Origin: Salinisphaera hydrothermalis
GTDB taxonomy: Bacteria; Pseudomonadota; Gammaproteobacteria; Nevskiales; Salinisphaeraceae
Reading direction: 5' to 3' (one strand)
Length of the DNA: 64,000 nt
NCBI RefSeq assembly: GCF_040361195.1
Contig: NZ_APNE01000004.1
Below are positions 34,441 through 42,693 of this stretch, piece by piece (positions within the stretch are counted from its first letter, which is position 1; each line of letters starts with the position of its first letter). The position numbers and the translations under genes are program-made. The notes below the pieces were generated by a model, which saw only the letters and a list, made by a program, of their open reading frames with translations, ran no database searches and was not told the origin of the DNA.

Positions 34441-35637
34441 TCAGGCGGACTTGTTCTGGTAGTAGTCCATCAGGATCTCGGCGACCTCGGGACGCGAGAA
34501 TTCCGGCGGTGGGGCGATGCCCTGGCCGAGCATCTCGCGCACCTTGGTGCCCGAGAGGATCACGAAGTCTTCCTTGGTGTGATCCGGCGCGTCGGACATC
34601 ATCACGACCTTGCCGAGCTTCTTCGAGAAAGCCGTATGGTCGGCCTTGAAGATTTCGATTTCCAGGGCGTCGGCCGGTACTTTTTCGTCGAAGATGGTCT
34701 GCGCGTCGAAGGCGCCGTAGAAGTCGCCTACGCCGGCATGGTCGCGGCCGACGATGAGATACGAACAGCCGGCATTCTGACGGAACACGGCGTGCAGTAC
34801 GGCCTCTCTGGGGCCGGCATACATCATGTCGAAGCCGTAGCCGGCGATCATCACCGAATTGGCCGGGAAATAATGCTCGACCATCTTGCGGATGGCGGCA
34901 TCGCGTACCCGCGCGGGCACGTCGCCGGGCTTCAATTTACCCAGCAGCATGTGCACCAGCACGCCGTCGGCGCCGGTGGCCTCCAGCGCCATCTTGCACA
35001 GTTCTTCGTGCGCGCGGTGCATGGGGTTGCGGGTCTGGAAGGCCACGACCTTGTTCCAGCCGCGCTCGGCGAACTCGTCGCGGATCGACTGCGCCGTACG
35101 GAAGGTGTCCGGGAAGTCGTGCTCGAAGTACGAGAAGTTCAGCACCTGAATCGGGCCGTGCACGAGGTAGCGGCCGAGCCCCTTGAAGGTCGCCACGCCC
35201 GGGTGTTCGTCGCTGTCGGTGCCGAAGATATTGATGACCATTTCGGCCATCTCATCTTCCGAGATTTCCTCGATGCCCTCGACGTCCTGCACCGCGAGGG
35301 CAGGCTGGCCGTCCACGTTCGGGTCGTTGAGCGCGATACGCGCTGCGCCCCGGATGGGTTCCGGATCGGACACGATGTTGACGATCGGGATCGGCCAGAA
35401 CAGGCCGTCGGCGGTGCGCATGTCGCGCGCGACCGATAGCGCGTCGGCCTTGTTCATGTAGCCGGTCAGCGGATTGAAGTAGCCGGCGCCGAGCATCACC
35501 GCGTTAGCGGCGGCCGCCGAGCTGACGGTGAGCTGCGGCAGTTCGCGCGCTTCCTGCACGAGTTGGCCGCGCGCGGCGTCATCGGCCACGTACAGCGGAT
35601 TGAGGTGCGTCGAACCGTGGGGCTTGATCATGAACAT
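34441..35637 (-). CDS. sat: Sulfate adenylyltransferase (single-subunit ATP sulfurylase)
   Basis: Makes adenosine 5'-phosphosulfate from sulfate and ATP, or the reverse in sulfur oxidisers. The 398-residue single-chain form has FQTRNPMHRAHEEL (QxRNP active site and HxxH) and VGRDHAGVG. It lacks an APS-kinase domain. Most gammaproteobacteria assimilate with the two-subunit CysDN; a lone Sat occurs in some assimilators and in sulfur oxidisers. No aprAB, dsr or cys genes are in view. A strong terminator follows. Confidence 0.93.
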   Translation of the reverse strand: MFMIKPHGSTHLNPLYVADDAARGQLVQEARELPQLTVSSAAAANAVMLGAGYFNPLTGYMNKADALSVARDMRTADGLFWPIPIVNIVSDPEPIRGAARIALNDPNVDGQPALAVQDVEGIEEISEDEMAEMVINIFGTDSDEHPGVATFKGLGRYLVHGPIQVLNFSYFEHDFPDTFRTAQSIRDEFAERGWNKVVAFQTRNPMHRAHEELCKMALEATGADGVLVHMLLGKLKPGDVPARVRDAAIRKMVEHYFPANSVMIAGYGFDMMYAGPREAVLHAVFRQNAGCSYLIVGRDHAGVGDFYGAFDAQTIFDEKVPADALEIEIFKADHTAFSKKLGKVVMMSDAPDHTKEDFVILSGTKVREMLGQGIAPPPEFSRPEVAEILMDYYQNKSA

Positions 35638-35797
35638 TCATCCCGCGTTGCCGGATCGCGGCGAAGCCGATGCCGGACGGCGTCTTTATGACAGCGCGTT
35701 ATAGCCGCGAATCGTGTTAAAGCGCTGGAGTCTAACGACGGGCCGACAGATTGGGCAACCCGGCGGTCGGGTCTAACGTCATGCCAAAAGGTTAGAT

Positions 35798-35814
35798 GCC
35801 CGCGACAAGCGGGC
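35798..35814 (-). terminator. Weak hairpin after fur
   Basis: A 6-bp GC-only stem (GCCCGC / GCGGGC, 5-base loop) lies just downstream of the fur stop on the minus strand and is followed by a mildly T-rich stretch. A possible weak terminator. Confidence 0.35.
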
Positions 35815-35822
35815 GACGGACC

Positions 35823-36263
35823 TCAGGAGTCCTTCTTGCGATTGCTGGTGTCGTTTTCGCAGTTGGCGGCCTGGCACTCGCCGTAGAGCACAAGCGTGTG
35901 CTTGGACAGGTCGAAGCCGGACTTCTGGGCCAGATCGCGCTGGCGCTGCTGCATTTCGTCGTCGAAGAATTCCTCGATCTTGCCGCATTTCACGCAGATC
36001 AGATGATCGTGCGGGCCCTGCTCGAGCTCGAACAGAGCATGGCCGTCCTCGAAGTGGTGACGAATCACCAGTCCGGCGTCCTCGAACTGCGACAGCACGC
36101 GATAGATCGTGGCCAGCCCGATATCTTCTTCGTTGTCGAGCAGCTTGCGATAGACGTCCTCGGCCGACAGATGGTCCTGTCGGTTCTGCTGCAGGACCTC
36201 CAGAATTTTCAGGCGCGGCAGCGTGGCCTTCAGGCCCGCCTTGCGCAGATCGCTGGTTTCCAT
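35823..36263 (-). CDS. fur: Ferric uptake regulator
   Basis: A 146-residue iron-dependent repressor starting METSDLRKAGLKATLPRLKI; an ATG eight codons upstream is less typical. The winged HTH is followed by HHFEDGHALFELEQGPHDH, the regulatory metal His cluster, then CVKCG and C-x4-C (CQAANC), the structural zinc cysteines. It differs clearly from the Zur paralogue at 47783-48277. It lies between sat and pyrC on the same strand but with 79-bp and larger gaps, so it probably has its own promoter. Confidence 0.93.
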   Translation of the reverse strand: METSDLRKAGLKATLPRLKILEVLQQNRQDHLSAEDVYRKLLDNEEDIGLATIYRVLSQFEDAGLVIRHHFEDGHALFELEQGPHDHLICVKCGKIEEFFDDEMQQRQRDLAQKSGFDLSKHTLVLYGECQAANCENDTSNRKKDS

Positions 36264-36342
36264 ACTCGACACCTCGAAAACGCTCACGAGACGTGGCGCA
36301 AGGCCGCGCCGGCGGCTGACGAATCAGCGGCGCGGGTGGCTG

Positions 36343-37680
36343 TCAGCGCCGATCGTAGCTCAACGCCTCGCCGATACAGCCTTGGCTAAGTTTACCGTCA
36401 TGATACGCCCGTTGACCAGATACGAAAGTCGTCATTACCCGGGCATTGAAGGTATGGCCGGTAAACGGCGTCCAGCCGCATTTGGCCAGCACCGGCTCGT
36501 CGTCGACCACCGTGCGTGCATTCGGATCGACCAGAACCACGTCCGCCCAGTAGCCCTCGCGCAGATAACCGCGCTCGGCGATATCGAAACGATCGGCCAC
36601 GTTATGGGCCATCTTCTGCACCAGCTGTTCCATGCTGAAATGCCCGGCCGAGACCTGATCGACCAGCGAGATCAACGCATGCTGGACCAGCGGCAGCCCG
36701 GCCGGCGCGGAGAAATAAGGATTGTCCTTATCGGCTCGTATGTGTGGCGCATGATCGGTTGCCAGGATATCAATCGTGTCGTTGGCGACCGCTTTCAACA
36801 GGGCGGCGCGGTCTTCGGCGGTCTTGATCGCCGGATTGCACTTGATCAGCGTGCCGAGGCGCTCGTAGTCGTCCTGGGTGAAGAACAGATGATGCACGCA
36901 GGCCTCGGCCGTGATCTGCTTGCCGGCCATCGGCCCCGGCGTGAACAGCTCCAGTTCCTCGGCGGTGGTGATGTGCAGGATGTGCAGCCGGGCGTCGTGG
37001 CGCGTGGCCAGGTCAATCGCCTTCTTCGACGAGGCCATGCAGGCCTCGCGCGAGCGGATCACCGGATGCTGGCTCATCGGCACGTCCTCGCCGAAGCGCT
37101 CACGGGCCTTGGCCGCGTTCGCTTCGATCATGGGCGTGTCCTCGCAGTGCGTGAGGATGGTCAGCGGCGAGTGCTCGAAGATCGCTTCGAGGGCCGATTC
37201 GTCATCGACCAGCATCTTGCCGGTAGAGGCGCCCATGAAGATCTTGATGCCGGCCGCGCGCGTGATGTCGACCGACTTGATCGCCTCGATGTTGTCGTTG
37301 GTCGCGCCCAGATAGAAGCCGTAGTTGGCCGCGCAGCGCCCGCGGGCCATCTCCAGCTTGGCCACCAGGGCTTCGTTGTCGATGGTCGGCGGCTTCACGT
37401 TCGGCATGTCCATGAAGCTGGTGATGCCGCCGGCCACGGCCGCGCGCGACTCGCTGGCCAGATCGGCCTTGTCGGTCAGGCCCGGCTCGCGGAAATGCAC
37501 CTGGTCGTCGATCATGCCCGGCAAGAGATAGCAGCCCGAGCCGTCGATGACCTCGGCGTTCGGCGGCGCGGCGATCTCGCCGTCGATGCGCGCGATACGC
37601 CCGTCTGAAATCAGCAGATCGGCGATGAAGCGTTCACCCTCGTTCACGAGGGTCGCGTTGGTGATCAGGGTATCGGTCAT
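36343..37680 (-). CDS. pyrC: Dihydroorotase
   Basis: The third step of pyrimidine synthesis. The amidohydrolase metal motif reads DQVHFREPG, with Gln between Asp and Val where DxHxH is usual: DDQVHFR keeps the His but the first His of HxH is replaced. GIKIFMGASTGKM supplies the Lys, DILATDHAPH the catalytic Asp, and SAPAGLPLVQ the substrate loop. The ATG at 37680 is chosen; a GTG two codons upstream is possible. The length is 445 residues. It follows the QueD-like gene by 33 bp and is probably co-transcribed with it and Trm112. Confidence 0.88.
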   Translation of the reverse strand: MTDTLITNATLVNEGERFIADLLISDGRIARIDGEIAAPPNAEVIDGSGCYLLPGMIDDQVHFREPGLTDKADLASESRAAVAGGITSFMDMPNVKPPTIDNEALVAKLEMARGRCAANYGFYLGATNDNIEAIKSVDITRAAGIKIFMGASTGKMLVDDESALEAIFEHSPLTILTHCEDTPMIEANAAKARERFGEDVPMSQHPVIRSREACMASSKKAIDLATRHDARLHILHITTAEELELFTPGPMAGKQITAEACVHHLFFTQDDYERLGTLIKCNPAIKTAEDRAALLKAVANDTIDILATDHAPHIRADKDNPYFSAPAGLPLVQHALISLVDQVSAGHFSMEQLVQKMAHNVADRFDIAERGYLREGYWADVVLVDPNARTVVDDEPVLAKCGWTPFTGHTFNARVMTTFVSGQRAYHDGKLSQGCIGEALSYDRR

Positions 37681-37713
37681 GGTCACACCCGTGCGATGAG
37701 TAGAGTGACAGTA

Positions 37714-38586
37714 TCAGGTCCGCGGCGCATGGCTGCGCGTGGCGATCGCGCCCTTGCCCACGCCCTCGTAGGCGCGGACTTCGACCAGATGGCCCGGGTA
37801 GCGCGCGGCGAGTTCGCCGGCAATGTGATCGGCGATGTTCTCCACCGTCGGCGGGCCGTCGAGCAGCACACAGCGTTCGGCCGCGATATCGAGCGCGAAT
37901 TCGCCCTGTGGTGCGGTATAGCCAAAGCCCAATCGTTCGGCGTCGGCGGCCGTGGTCAGATCGGCGCGATGGCCGATGAACACGCCCTGCCAGGCTTGAG
38001 CCCAGGCGAGCGCGATATCGGTCCGGTCCACGCCGTCGAGTGCGATCGCCAGCCGGCAGCGATGGCCGTGCGCCAGGCGCTGGCAGTTGCCGTCGTGGGC
38101 CGCCAGGCCATGGGTGTAATCGTAGACGGGGCCGGCTATGGCTTCCGGGCGCAGATTGATCTTCAGGGCATCGACATTGGCCGGCAATTTCGGCCCGACG
38201 CGTTCTTCGAGCCAGCGGGCGAGCGCGCGTGGCTGGATTTCGGTGGCATCGAATATCGTGGTGGCGCTGGCCGGGCCGGCATAGCGATAGCGATCGCCCG
38301 ACGTCGTGGTGAAATCGAGCCGGCCGGCGTCGACGTCAATTTCCAGTCCGGGGGCGAGCGCGGGCACCAACAGGCGGTGATCCACCAGCGCATCGATTTC
38401 GGCCTTGAGCAGCTTCTTGGCCGGGCCGAAATCGAACAGCATGCCGTCGTCACCGCGGCGCCCGGTGAGCGTGGCGTCGACCAGCCAGGTCGCCCCGCGC
38501 AGACCGGCTTCGGCGTCGAGCACGCCACAATCGATATGCGTGACGTGTTCGACGAACAGCTGCAGCGAGTCGTCGCCCGGGTTCAC
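37714..38586 (-). CDS. queD: Two-domain 6-carboxytetrahydropterin synthase-like protein
   Basis: A 290-residue protein with two PTPS-type halves. The N-terminal half has FVEHVTHIDCGVL and a substrate region DGMLFDFGPAKKLL. The C-terminal half, from about residue 120, keeps the zinc pattern H...H-x-H within THGLAAHDGNCQRLAHGHR. QueD makes 6-carboxytetrahydropterin for queuosine; the double-length form is less common and may have another pterin role. The GTG at 38586 overlaps the Trm112 stop (GTGA), so translation is coupled. Confidence 0.75.
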   Translation of the reverse strand: MNPGDDSLQLFVEHVTHIDCGVLDAEAGLRGATWLVDATLTGRRGDDGMLFDFGPAKKLLKAEIDALVDHRLLVPALAPGLEIDVDAGRLDFTTTSGDRYRYAGPASATTIFDATEIQPRALARWLEERVGPKLPANVDALKINLRPEAIAGPVYDYTHGLAAHDGNCQRLAHGHRCRLAIALDGVDRTDIALAWAQAWQGVFIGHRADLTTAADAERLGFGYTAPQGEFALDIAAERCVLLDGPPTVENIADHIAGELAARYPGHLVEVRAYEGVGKGAIATRSHAPRT

Positions 38587-38837
38587 GACACCTCGGGCAG
38601 GGCGATGCCGCGTTCGGGCAGCATGATCGGAATGCCGTCGTCGATGCGATAGCCCGTGGCGCGGTCCCGGGTGACCAGCAGCGCGGCCACGCGCTCGCTC
38701 ACGGCGCTGCCGTCGGCATATTCCGCGCTGCCGTCGTCGATGGCGGCATTGAGCGCATCGATCTCGGTCGATTCCGCCAGCGACAGCGACAGACCCGTGA
38801 CCGGGCAGACCAGAATCTCGAGCAGTTGCTTGTCCAT
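38583..38837 (-). CDS. Trm112 family protein
   Basis: An 84-residue Trm112p-like protein starting MDKQLLEILVCPVTGLSLSL, with DDGIPIMLPE near the end. Eukaryotic Trm112 activates methyltransferases; the bacterial role is less defined. It has one Cys in the usual CPxC position, so the zinc-finger form is lost. First gene of the trm112-queD-pyrC run. Confidence 0.88.
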   Translation of the reverse strand: MDKQLLEILVCPVTGLSLSLAESTEIDALNAAIDDGSAEYADGSAVSERVAALLVTRDRATGYRIDDGIPIMLPERGIALPEVS

Positions 38838-38873
38838 GAGGCAGGGCCGATGTGGCTAGACTGGGGCATAGTC

Positions 38874-38903
38874 TAGGGTCTGTCGCCGTTTCGTGCGAGT
38901 CCG
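38874..38903 (+). repeat. Fragment of the MITE-like repeat (single end)
   Basis: TAGGGTCTGTCGCCGTTTCG and the next 10 bases match the terminal sequence of the element at 47439-47710 with a few changes. Only one end is present; the other end and the interior are missing. Confidence 0.7.
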
Positions 38904-38911
38904 CCCGGTCG

Positions 38912-39226
38912 TCACATGCTGAGCTTGAGCCCCACCACGGCAACCACGACACCGCCGATCCAGGCCAGACGCGCCGGATGCGCCGAGTCGCCCCAGAACA
39001 GGATGCCGATGGCGGTACTGCCGACGGTACCGAGGCCGGTGAATACGCCGTAGGCCACCGCCATCGGCAGGCTGTTCATCGCGATATGCAGGCAGGCGAG
39101 CCCGCCGGAGAACGCCAGGCCGGTTACGAGCGCGCCCGACGCGCGATGGCCATGGCTGATGCGGGCGAATCCGACCACACCGACGATTTCACAGGCACCG
39201 GCCGCCAGGAGCCACAACCAGGCCAT
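38912..39226 (-). CDS. SMR-family transporter subunit (second of pair)
   Basis: A 104-residue protein with four membrane helices. The TM1 Glu in LLAAGACEIVGVVGF is the conserved proton/substrate residue of small multidrug resistance exporters. It starts 1 bp after the stop of the other SMR gene. Paired SMR genes often form heterodimers (YkkCD, EbrAB type). A divergent TetR gene and a palindrome suggest induction by a cationic compound or guanidinium-like substrate. Confidence 0.88.
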   Translation of the reverse strand: MAWLWLLAAGACEIVGVVGFARISHGHRASGALVTGLAFSGGLACLHIAMNSLPMAVAYGVFTGLGTVGSTAIGILFWGDSAHPARLAWIGGVVVAVVGLKLSM

Positions 39227-39227
39227 G

Positions 39228-39554
39228 TCAGCTCGCTCCCGGTTGGGCGCTGGTCCGCTTGAGCCCGATAATGCAGACCAGCAGCAGGGCGAGGAAGCCG
39301 TAGGTCGCCGGGTGCAGCGCCGTGCCGAGAACCGTGGCCTCCAGGATGACGGTGCCGACGGAGCCGAGCCCGATGAACAGGACGTAGACCGTGGTCGCCG
39401 GCAGATCGCGCGTGGCCCCCAGCGCCAGGGCGACGCTCGCCACGGCACAGGCCGCCGTGGCGAGCCATGCCCATGGCGAGGCGGCCAGCTTCAATCCGGC
39501 AATCCAGCCGATTTCGGTGCCGGCGCCCAGCGCCAGCCAGATCCATGCCCGCAT
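39228..39554 (-). CDS. SMR-family transporter subunit (first of pair)
   Basis: A 108-residue, four-helix SMR protein. The conserved TM1 Glu is in LALGAGTEIGWIAGLK. The C-terminus is slightly longer than its partner's. It lies 15 bp from a perfect palindrome that is the likely TetR operator. The two SMR proteins differ enough in sequence to suggest a heterodimer with fixed opposite topologies. Confidence 0.88.
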   Translation of the reverse strand: MRAWIWLALGAGTEIGWIAGLKLAASPWAWLATAACAVASVALALGATRDLPATTVYVLFIGLGSVGTVILEATVLGTALHPATYGFLALLLVCIIGLKRTSAQPGAS

Positions 39555-39568
39555 GATTCAACTTAATG

Positions 39569-39586
39569 CTAACGATCGGTCGTTAG
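39569..39586. promoter_or_regulatory. TetR operator upstream of the SMR pair
   Basis: CTAACGATCGGTCGTTAG, a perfect 7-bp inverted repeat with a 4-base centre, 15 bp upstream of the first SMR start and 184 bp from the divergent TetR gene. The size and symmetry are typical of TetR-family operators. Confidence 0.7.
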
Positions 39587-39769
39587 TTTATCAGGAGAGC
39601 GCGGCTCGGGGTCAATAGCGGCAGGACGGACGGGCGCGAATGCGTTTATCCAGCGTCGCGGCGTGCTTTGTGTAGACTGATGTCCAGCATCTTTGCGCCG
39701 TTTCGGGTGGTTGCCCGGGTCGTTCGGCGCGGTTTCCAAATGCATATCAACCGGCTTCAGGGCCAGGCC

Positions 39770-40378
39770 ATGAGCACTCCGCCTGCATCGCAACCTACCG
39801 TCGAGCGCGTCTACGACATCGCGTTGTCGTTGTTTGCCCGCCACGGCTACGACGGCATGAGCCTGTCGCAGCTGGCCAGCGAGGTCGGTATCCAGAAGCC
39901 GTCGCTGTACAACCACATCGACAGCAAACAAGCGTTGTTCATGGCGTTGGTCGAACGCGTCGAGGGCGCGTTGTTCGATGCGCTCGATGCGAGCCTTGCC
40001 CGCCATGCCGGGGCCGATGTCCATACCCGGCTGTTCGAGCTGGTTTGCGATATGTCGCGCTTCATCCTGGTCGAGGCGCAGGGTGTGTTCTACAAGCGCT
40101 ATCTGTTGTTTCCGCCCGAGCCCTTGGCGGCCGATGTGCGGGCGGTTACCGGTCGCGGCGAAGCGCGTATCAATGCGGCGTTGCACGAAATCTATATCCA
40201 GGGGCAGCGCGAGGAAGTCTGGCCCGGTCTGGGCGAGCGTGGCTTTCTCGATGCGTTTTATTGCCTGATGGACGGGCTGTTCAGCGAGCGCTTCATGTAC
40301 TCGGTGGATGAATACGATCGGCGCGTCGCCTCGATCTGGCCGATTTTCTGGTCCGGACTGACGGCCGCTCGAGACTGA
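39770..40378 (+). CDS. TetR-family transcriptional regulator
   Basis: A 202-residue regulator. The HTH reads DGMSLSQLASEVGIQKPSLYNHI (about residues 27-49); the C-terminal helices form the ligand pocket. The ATG at 39770 is preferred over upstream starts because it gives the family N-terminus (VERVYDIALSLFARHGYDG). It is divergent from the SMR pair and probably represses it. Confidence 0.88.
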   Translation: MSTPPASQPTVERVYDIALSLFARHGYDGMSLSQLASEVGIQKPSLYNHIDSKQALFMALVERVEGALFDALDASLARHAGADVHTRLFELVCDMSRFILVEAQGVFYKRYLLFPPEPLAADVRAVTGRGEARINAALHEIYIQGQREEVWPGLGERGFLDAFYCLMDGLFSERFMYSVDEYDRRVASIWPIFWSGLTAARD

Positions 40379-40433
40379 TTCCCGCTTGCCAGCCTGTCGT
40401 GTGCCCAATCCACGCGGTGCTTTACCCCAGTAT

Positions 40434-40448
40434 TGTTACAATATAACA
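40434..40448. promoter_or_regulatory. Zur-box-like palindrome
   Basis: TGTTA-CAATA-TAACA, extended on the minus strand to AATGTTATATTGTAACAAT, close to the Zur consensus AATGTTATANTATAACATT. It lies 32-46 bp upstream of the TonB receptor start, in an AT-rich patch that probably contains the promoter. Confidence 0.65.
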
Positions 40449-40479
40449 TTGCATTTTTTTGGGGTTGTCGGGGAGCGTT

Positions 40480-42684
40480 ATGTCCGAACGAAACATGGTA
40501 TCGATGGGGTCGATACTGGTATTAAATGCAATGTTATTACCTTCGGTATCGATGGCCGAAGCCACGACGACGCATCAATCGGCGATCGCACCACCGGCGC
40601 CGGCCCAGGTCGCGAGCCCGTCTCATACGTCGATGAACAGGGCGCCGGCGGCTCGGCTGGATGAGGTTTCGGTCACCGGCGTGCCGATTCCCGGCAATCC
40701 GTTGTCGCAGGCGCCAGACGTGGATGTTGTGACGTCCAACGACATCGAGGCCAAGGGCGCTGCCAACCTCGGTCAGGCGCTCGACGATCTGGCCGGCGTG
40801 GATTCCATCAGTACCGGCAACACGGTCGGCAAGCCGGTGATCCGCGGGCTGTCGGGCGAGCGCGTGAAGATTTTGTCGAACGGCGTGGGCGTATCGAACC
40901 AGTCGTTCGGGGTGCGGCACATGCCGGTGACCGATCCGTTCCTGCTTGATCGGGTGGAAGTCGTACGCGGCGCGTCGAGCGTGCTCTATGGCTCGAGCGC
41001 GCTGGGCGGCGCGATCAATCTGCTGCCGCCGAAAATCGCCTACGACAAGACCGCCCAAGGCGAGGTCATGGGACGTTACGACAGCAACAACCGCGAGTGG
41101 GACACGGGCATCAAGGCGACCGGCGGTAACGGTCGGTTCGGCTATGCCTTCGGCCTGATCCGGCGCGACGGCGGCGATATCCATGCGCCGGACGAGCCGA
41201 CCTATTTCCCGGGCCCCAAAGCGGCCGCCCACCCGGATGCTCCGGCTTATACCGGCCGGCTCAAATACACCGACTTCAATCAGGTCAACGGCGATGTCGC
41301 GGTGGGCATGCACGACGACACGCTCGGCGACTGGACCCTGCGCTACACGCGCTGGAACGACGAGCACAACTTTCTACTGCCGCCGCCGGGCGGCATCAAA
41401 CCGCCGAGCGCGGGCGCCGAAGGCGTCGGTCAATACATCGACGATCGCCAGGTGCAACTCGACGGCCGGTTCAACGCCGGCGGGATCACCTGGGAACCCA
41501 AGCTGATGTGGCAGAACAACCGGCGCCGCTCGAACGCTGCCGGCTACCCGCGCGATCTCGGCTTCGACGGCGATATCGATCTGCAGTTCAACCAGTACAC
41601 CGCGCGCTTGGTGGGCCAGAACGGCCCGGCGTTTGGGCTGGACGGCGGCAAGATCGGCCTCGAATACGTCAACAAGCAACAGGTCTCGCGCGGACACACC
41701 CAGCTCTCGCCGGGCGGCGAGGTGAACAACGCGGCCGTATTCGCCTTTCAGGAAAAGGATATCGGCAAGCTGACGCTGCAGGCTGGTGTGCGCTACGACT
41801 ACCACGATGTCGAAGCATTGGCCGACAAGACCGCCAATCCGTCGGCCTCGGTCCGCGATGCCCATAAACAGACCTATAACGTCGTCACCGGGTCGCTGGG
41901 GGCGGTCTATGCGTTCACCGATCATCTGTCGTTGGCGGCCAATGTCGGCCGCGGCTTCCGCGCGCCGACACTGTTCGAACTCTATGTCGCCGGCCAGCAC
42001 GGCGGGGTCGCGGCCTATCAACGCGGCAACCCCGATCTCGATCCGGAAAAATCCATCGATACCTCGTTGTCGCTGCGCTGGCATTCGGACCGGCTACAGG
42101 CCAAGGCCACGGTCTATCGCAACCTCATCAACGACTACATCTATCTGCGCGATACCGGCCAGACGATCAATGGCCTGCCGGTGCTGGACCATGAGCAGAC
42201 CAATGCCGAGCTGTACGGCGCCGAGGCCTCGATCAGGGCCGATGTAACGTCGTGGCTGTCGGTGCATGCGGCCGGCGAGGTCGTGCGCGGCCGGCGGCGT
42301 GACAATCACGAAGCGCTGCCGTTGATTCCGGCCGACAACGTTCGTCTCGGTGCCCGTTTCACGCCGCACGGTAACGACTGGCCGCGCCAGACGTATGCCT
42401 CGGTCGACGTGCGCTACTACGACAGCCACAAGGCTGCCCCCGGCGACCCCTTCTCGCAGTTCGACAACGCGCCGTTCGGCCGTGCGTCGACCTCGGGCTA
42501 CGGCCTGGTCGATGTGGGCGCCGGCATCGCGCCGAAGATCCATGGCCAGGAAGTGCGTATCGACCTGCGTATCAACAACCTGTTCGACAAGGCGTATCGC
42601 GGTTTTATGGACACTTACAAAGGCTATGCGTTGTCGCCCGGGCGCGATATTCGTCTGACCACACGGATTCCCTTCGATCTGTAG
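40480..42684 (+). CDS. TonB-dependent outer-membrane receptor (probable zinc, ZnuD-like)
   Basis: A 734-residue receptor with a signal peptide (cleavage near SMAEA). A TonB-box-like DEVSVTG precedes the plug domain (~65-170), with VIRGLSGERVKILSNGVGV and DRVEVVRGASSVLYGSSALGGAIN. The remainder is the 22-strand barrel, ending TTRIPFDL. A Zur-like operator and a ZIP-like permease 9 bp downstream point to zinc rather than iron. The ATG at 40480 is preferred over 40459. Substrate is an inference. Confidence 0.85.
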   Translation: MSERNMVSMGSILVLNAMLLPSVSMAEATTTHQSAIAPPAPAQVASPSHTSMNRAPAARLDEVSVTGVPIPGNPLSQAPDVDVVTSNDIEAKGAANLGQALDDLAGVDSISTGNTVGKPVIRGLSGERVKILSNGVGVSNQSFGVRHMPVTDPFLLDRVEVVRGASSVLYGSSALGGAINLLPPKIAYDKTAQGEVMGRYDSNNREWDTGIKATGGNGRFGYAFGLIRRDGGDIHAPDEPTYFPGPKAAAHPDAPAYTGRLKYTDFNQVNGDVAVGMHDDTLGDWTLRYTRWNDEHNFLLPPPGGIKPPSAGAEGVGQYIDDRQVQLDGRFNAGGITWEPKLMWQNNRRRSNAAGYPRDLGFDGDIDLQFNQYTARLVGQNGPAFGLDGGKIGLEYVNKQQVSRGHTQLSPGGEVNNAAVFAFQEKDIGKLTLQAGVRYDYHDVEALADKTANPSASVRDAHKQTYNVVTGSLGAVYAFTDHLSLAANVGRGFRAPTLFELYVAGQHGGVAAYQRGNPDLDPEKSIDTSLSLRWHSDRLQAKATVYRNLINDYIYLRDTGQTINGLPVLDHEQTNAELYGAEASIRADVTSWLSVHAAGEVVRGRRRDNHEALPLIPADNVRLGARFTPHGNDWPRQTYASVDVRYYDSHKAAPGDPFSQFDNAPFGRASTSGYGLVDVGAGIAPKIHGQEVRIDLRINNLFDKAYRGFMDTYKGYALSPGRDIRLTTRIPFDL

Positions 42685-42693
42685 TACATCGCT

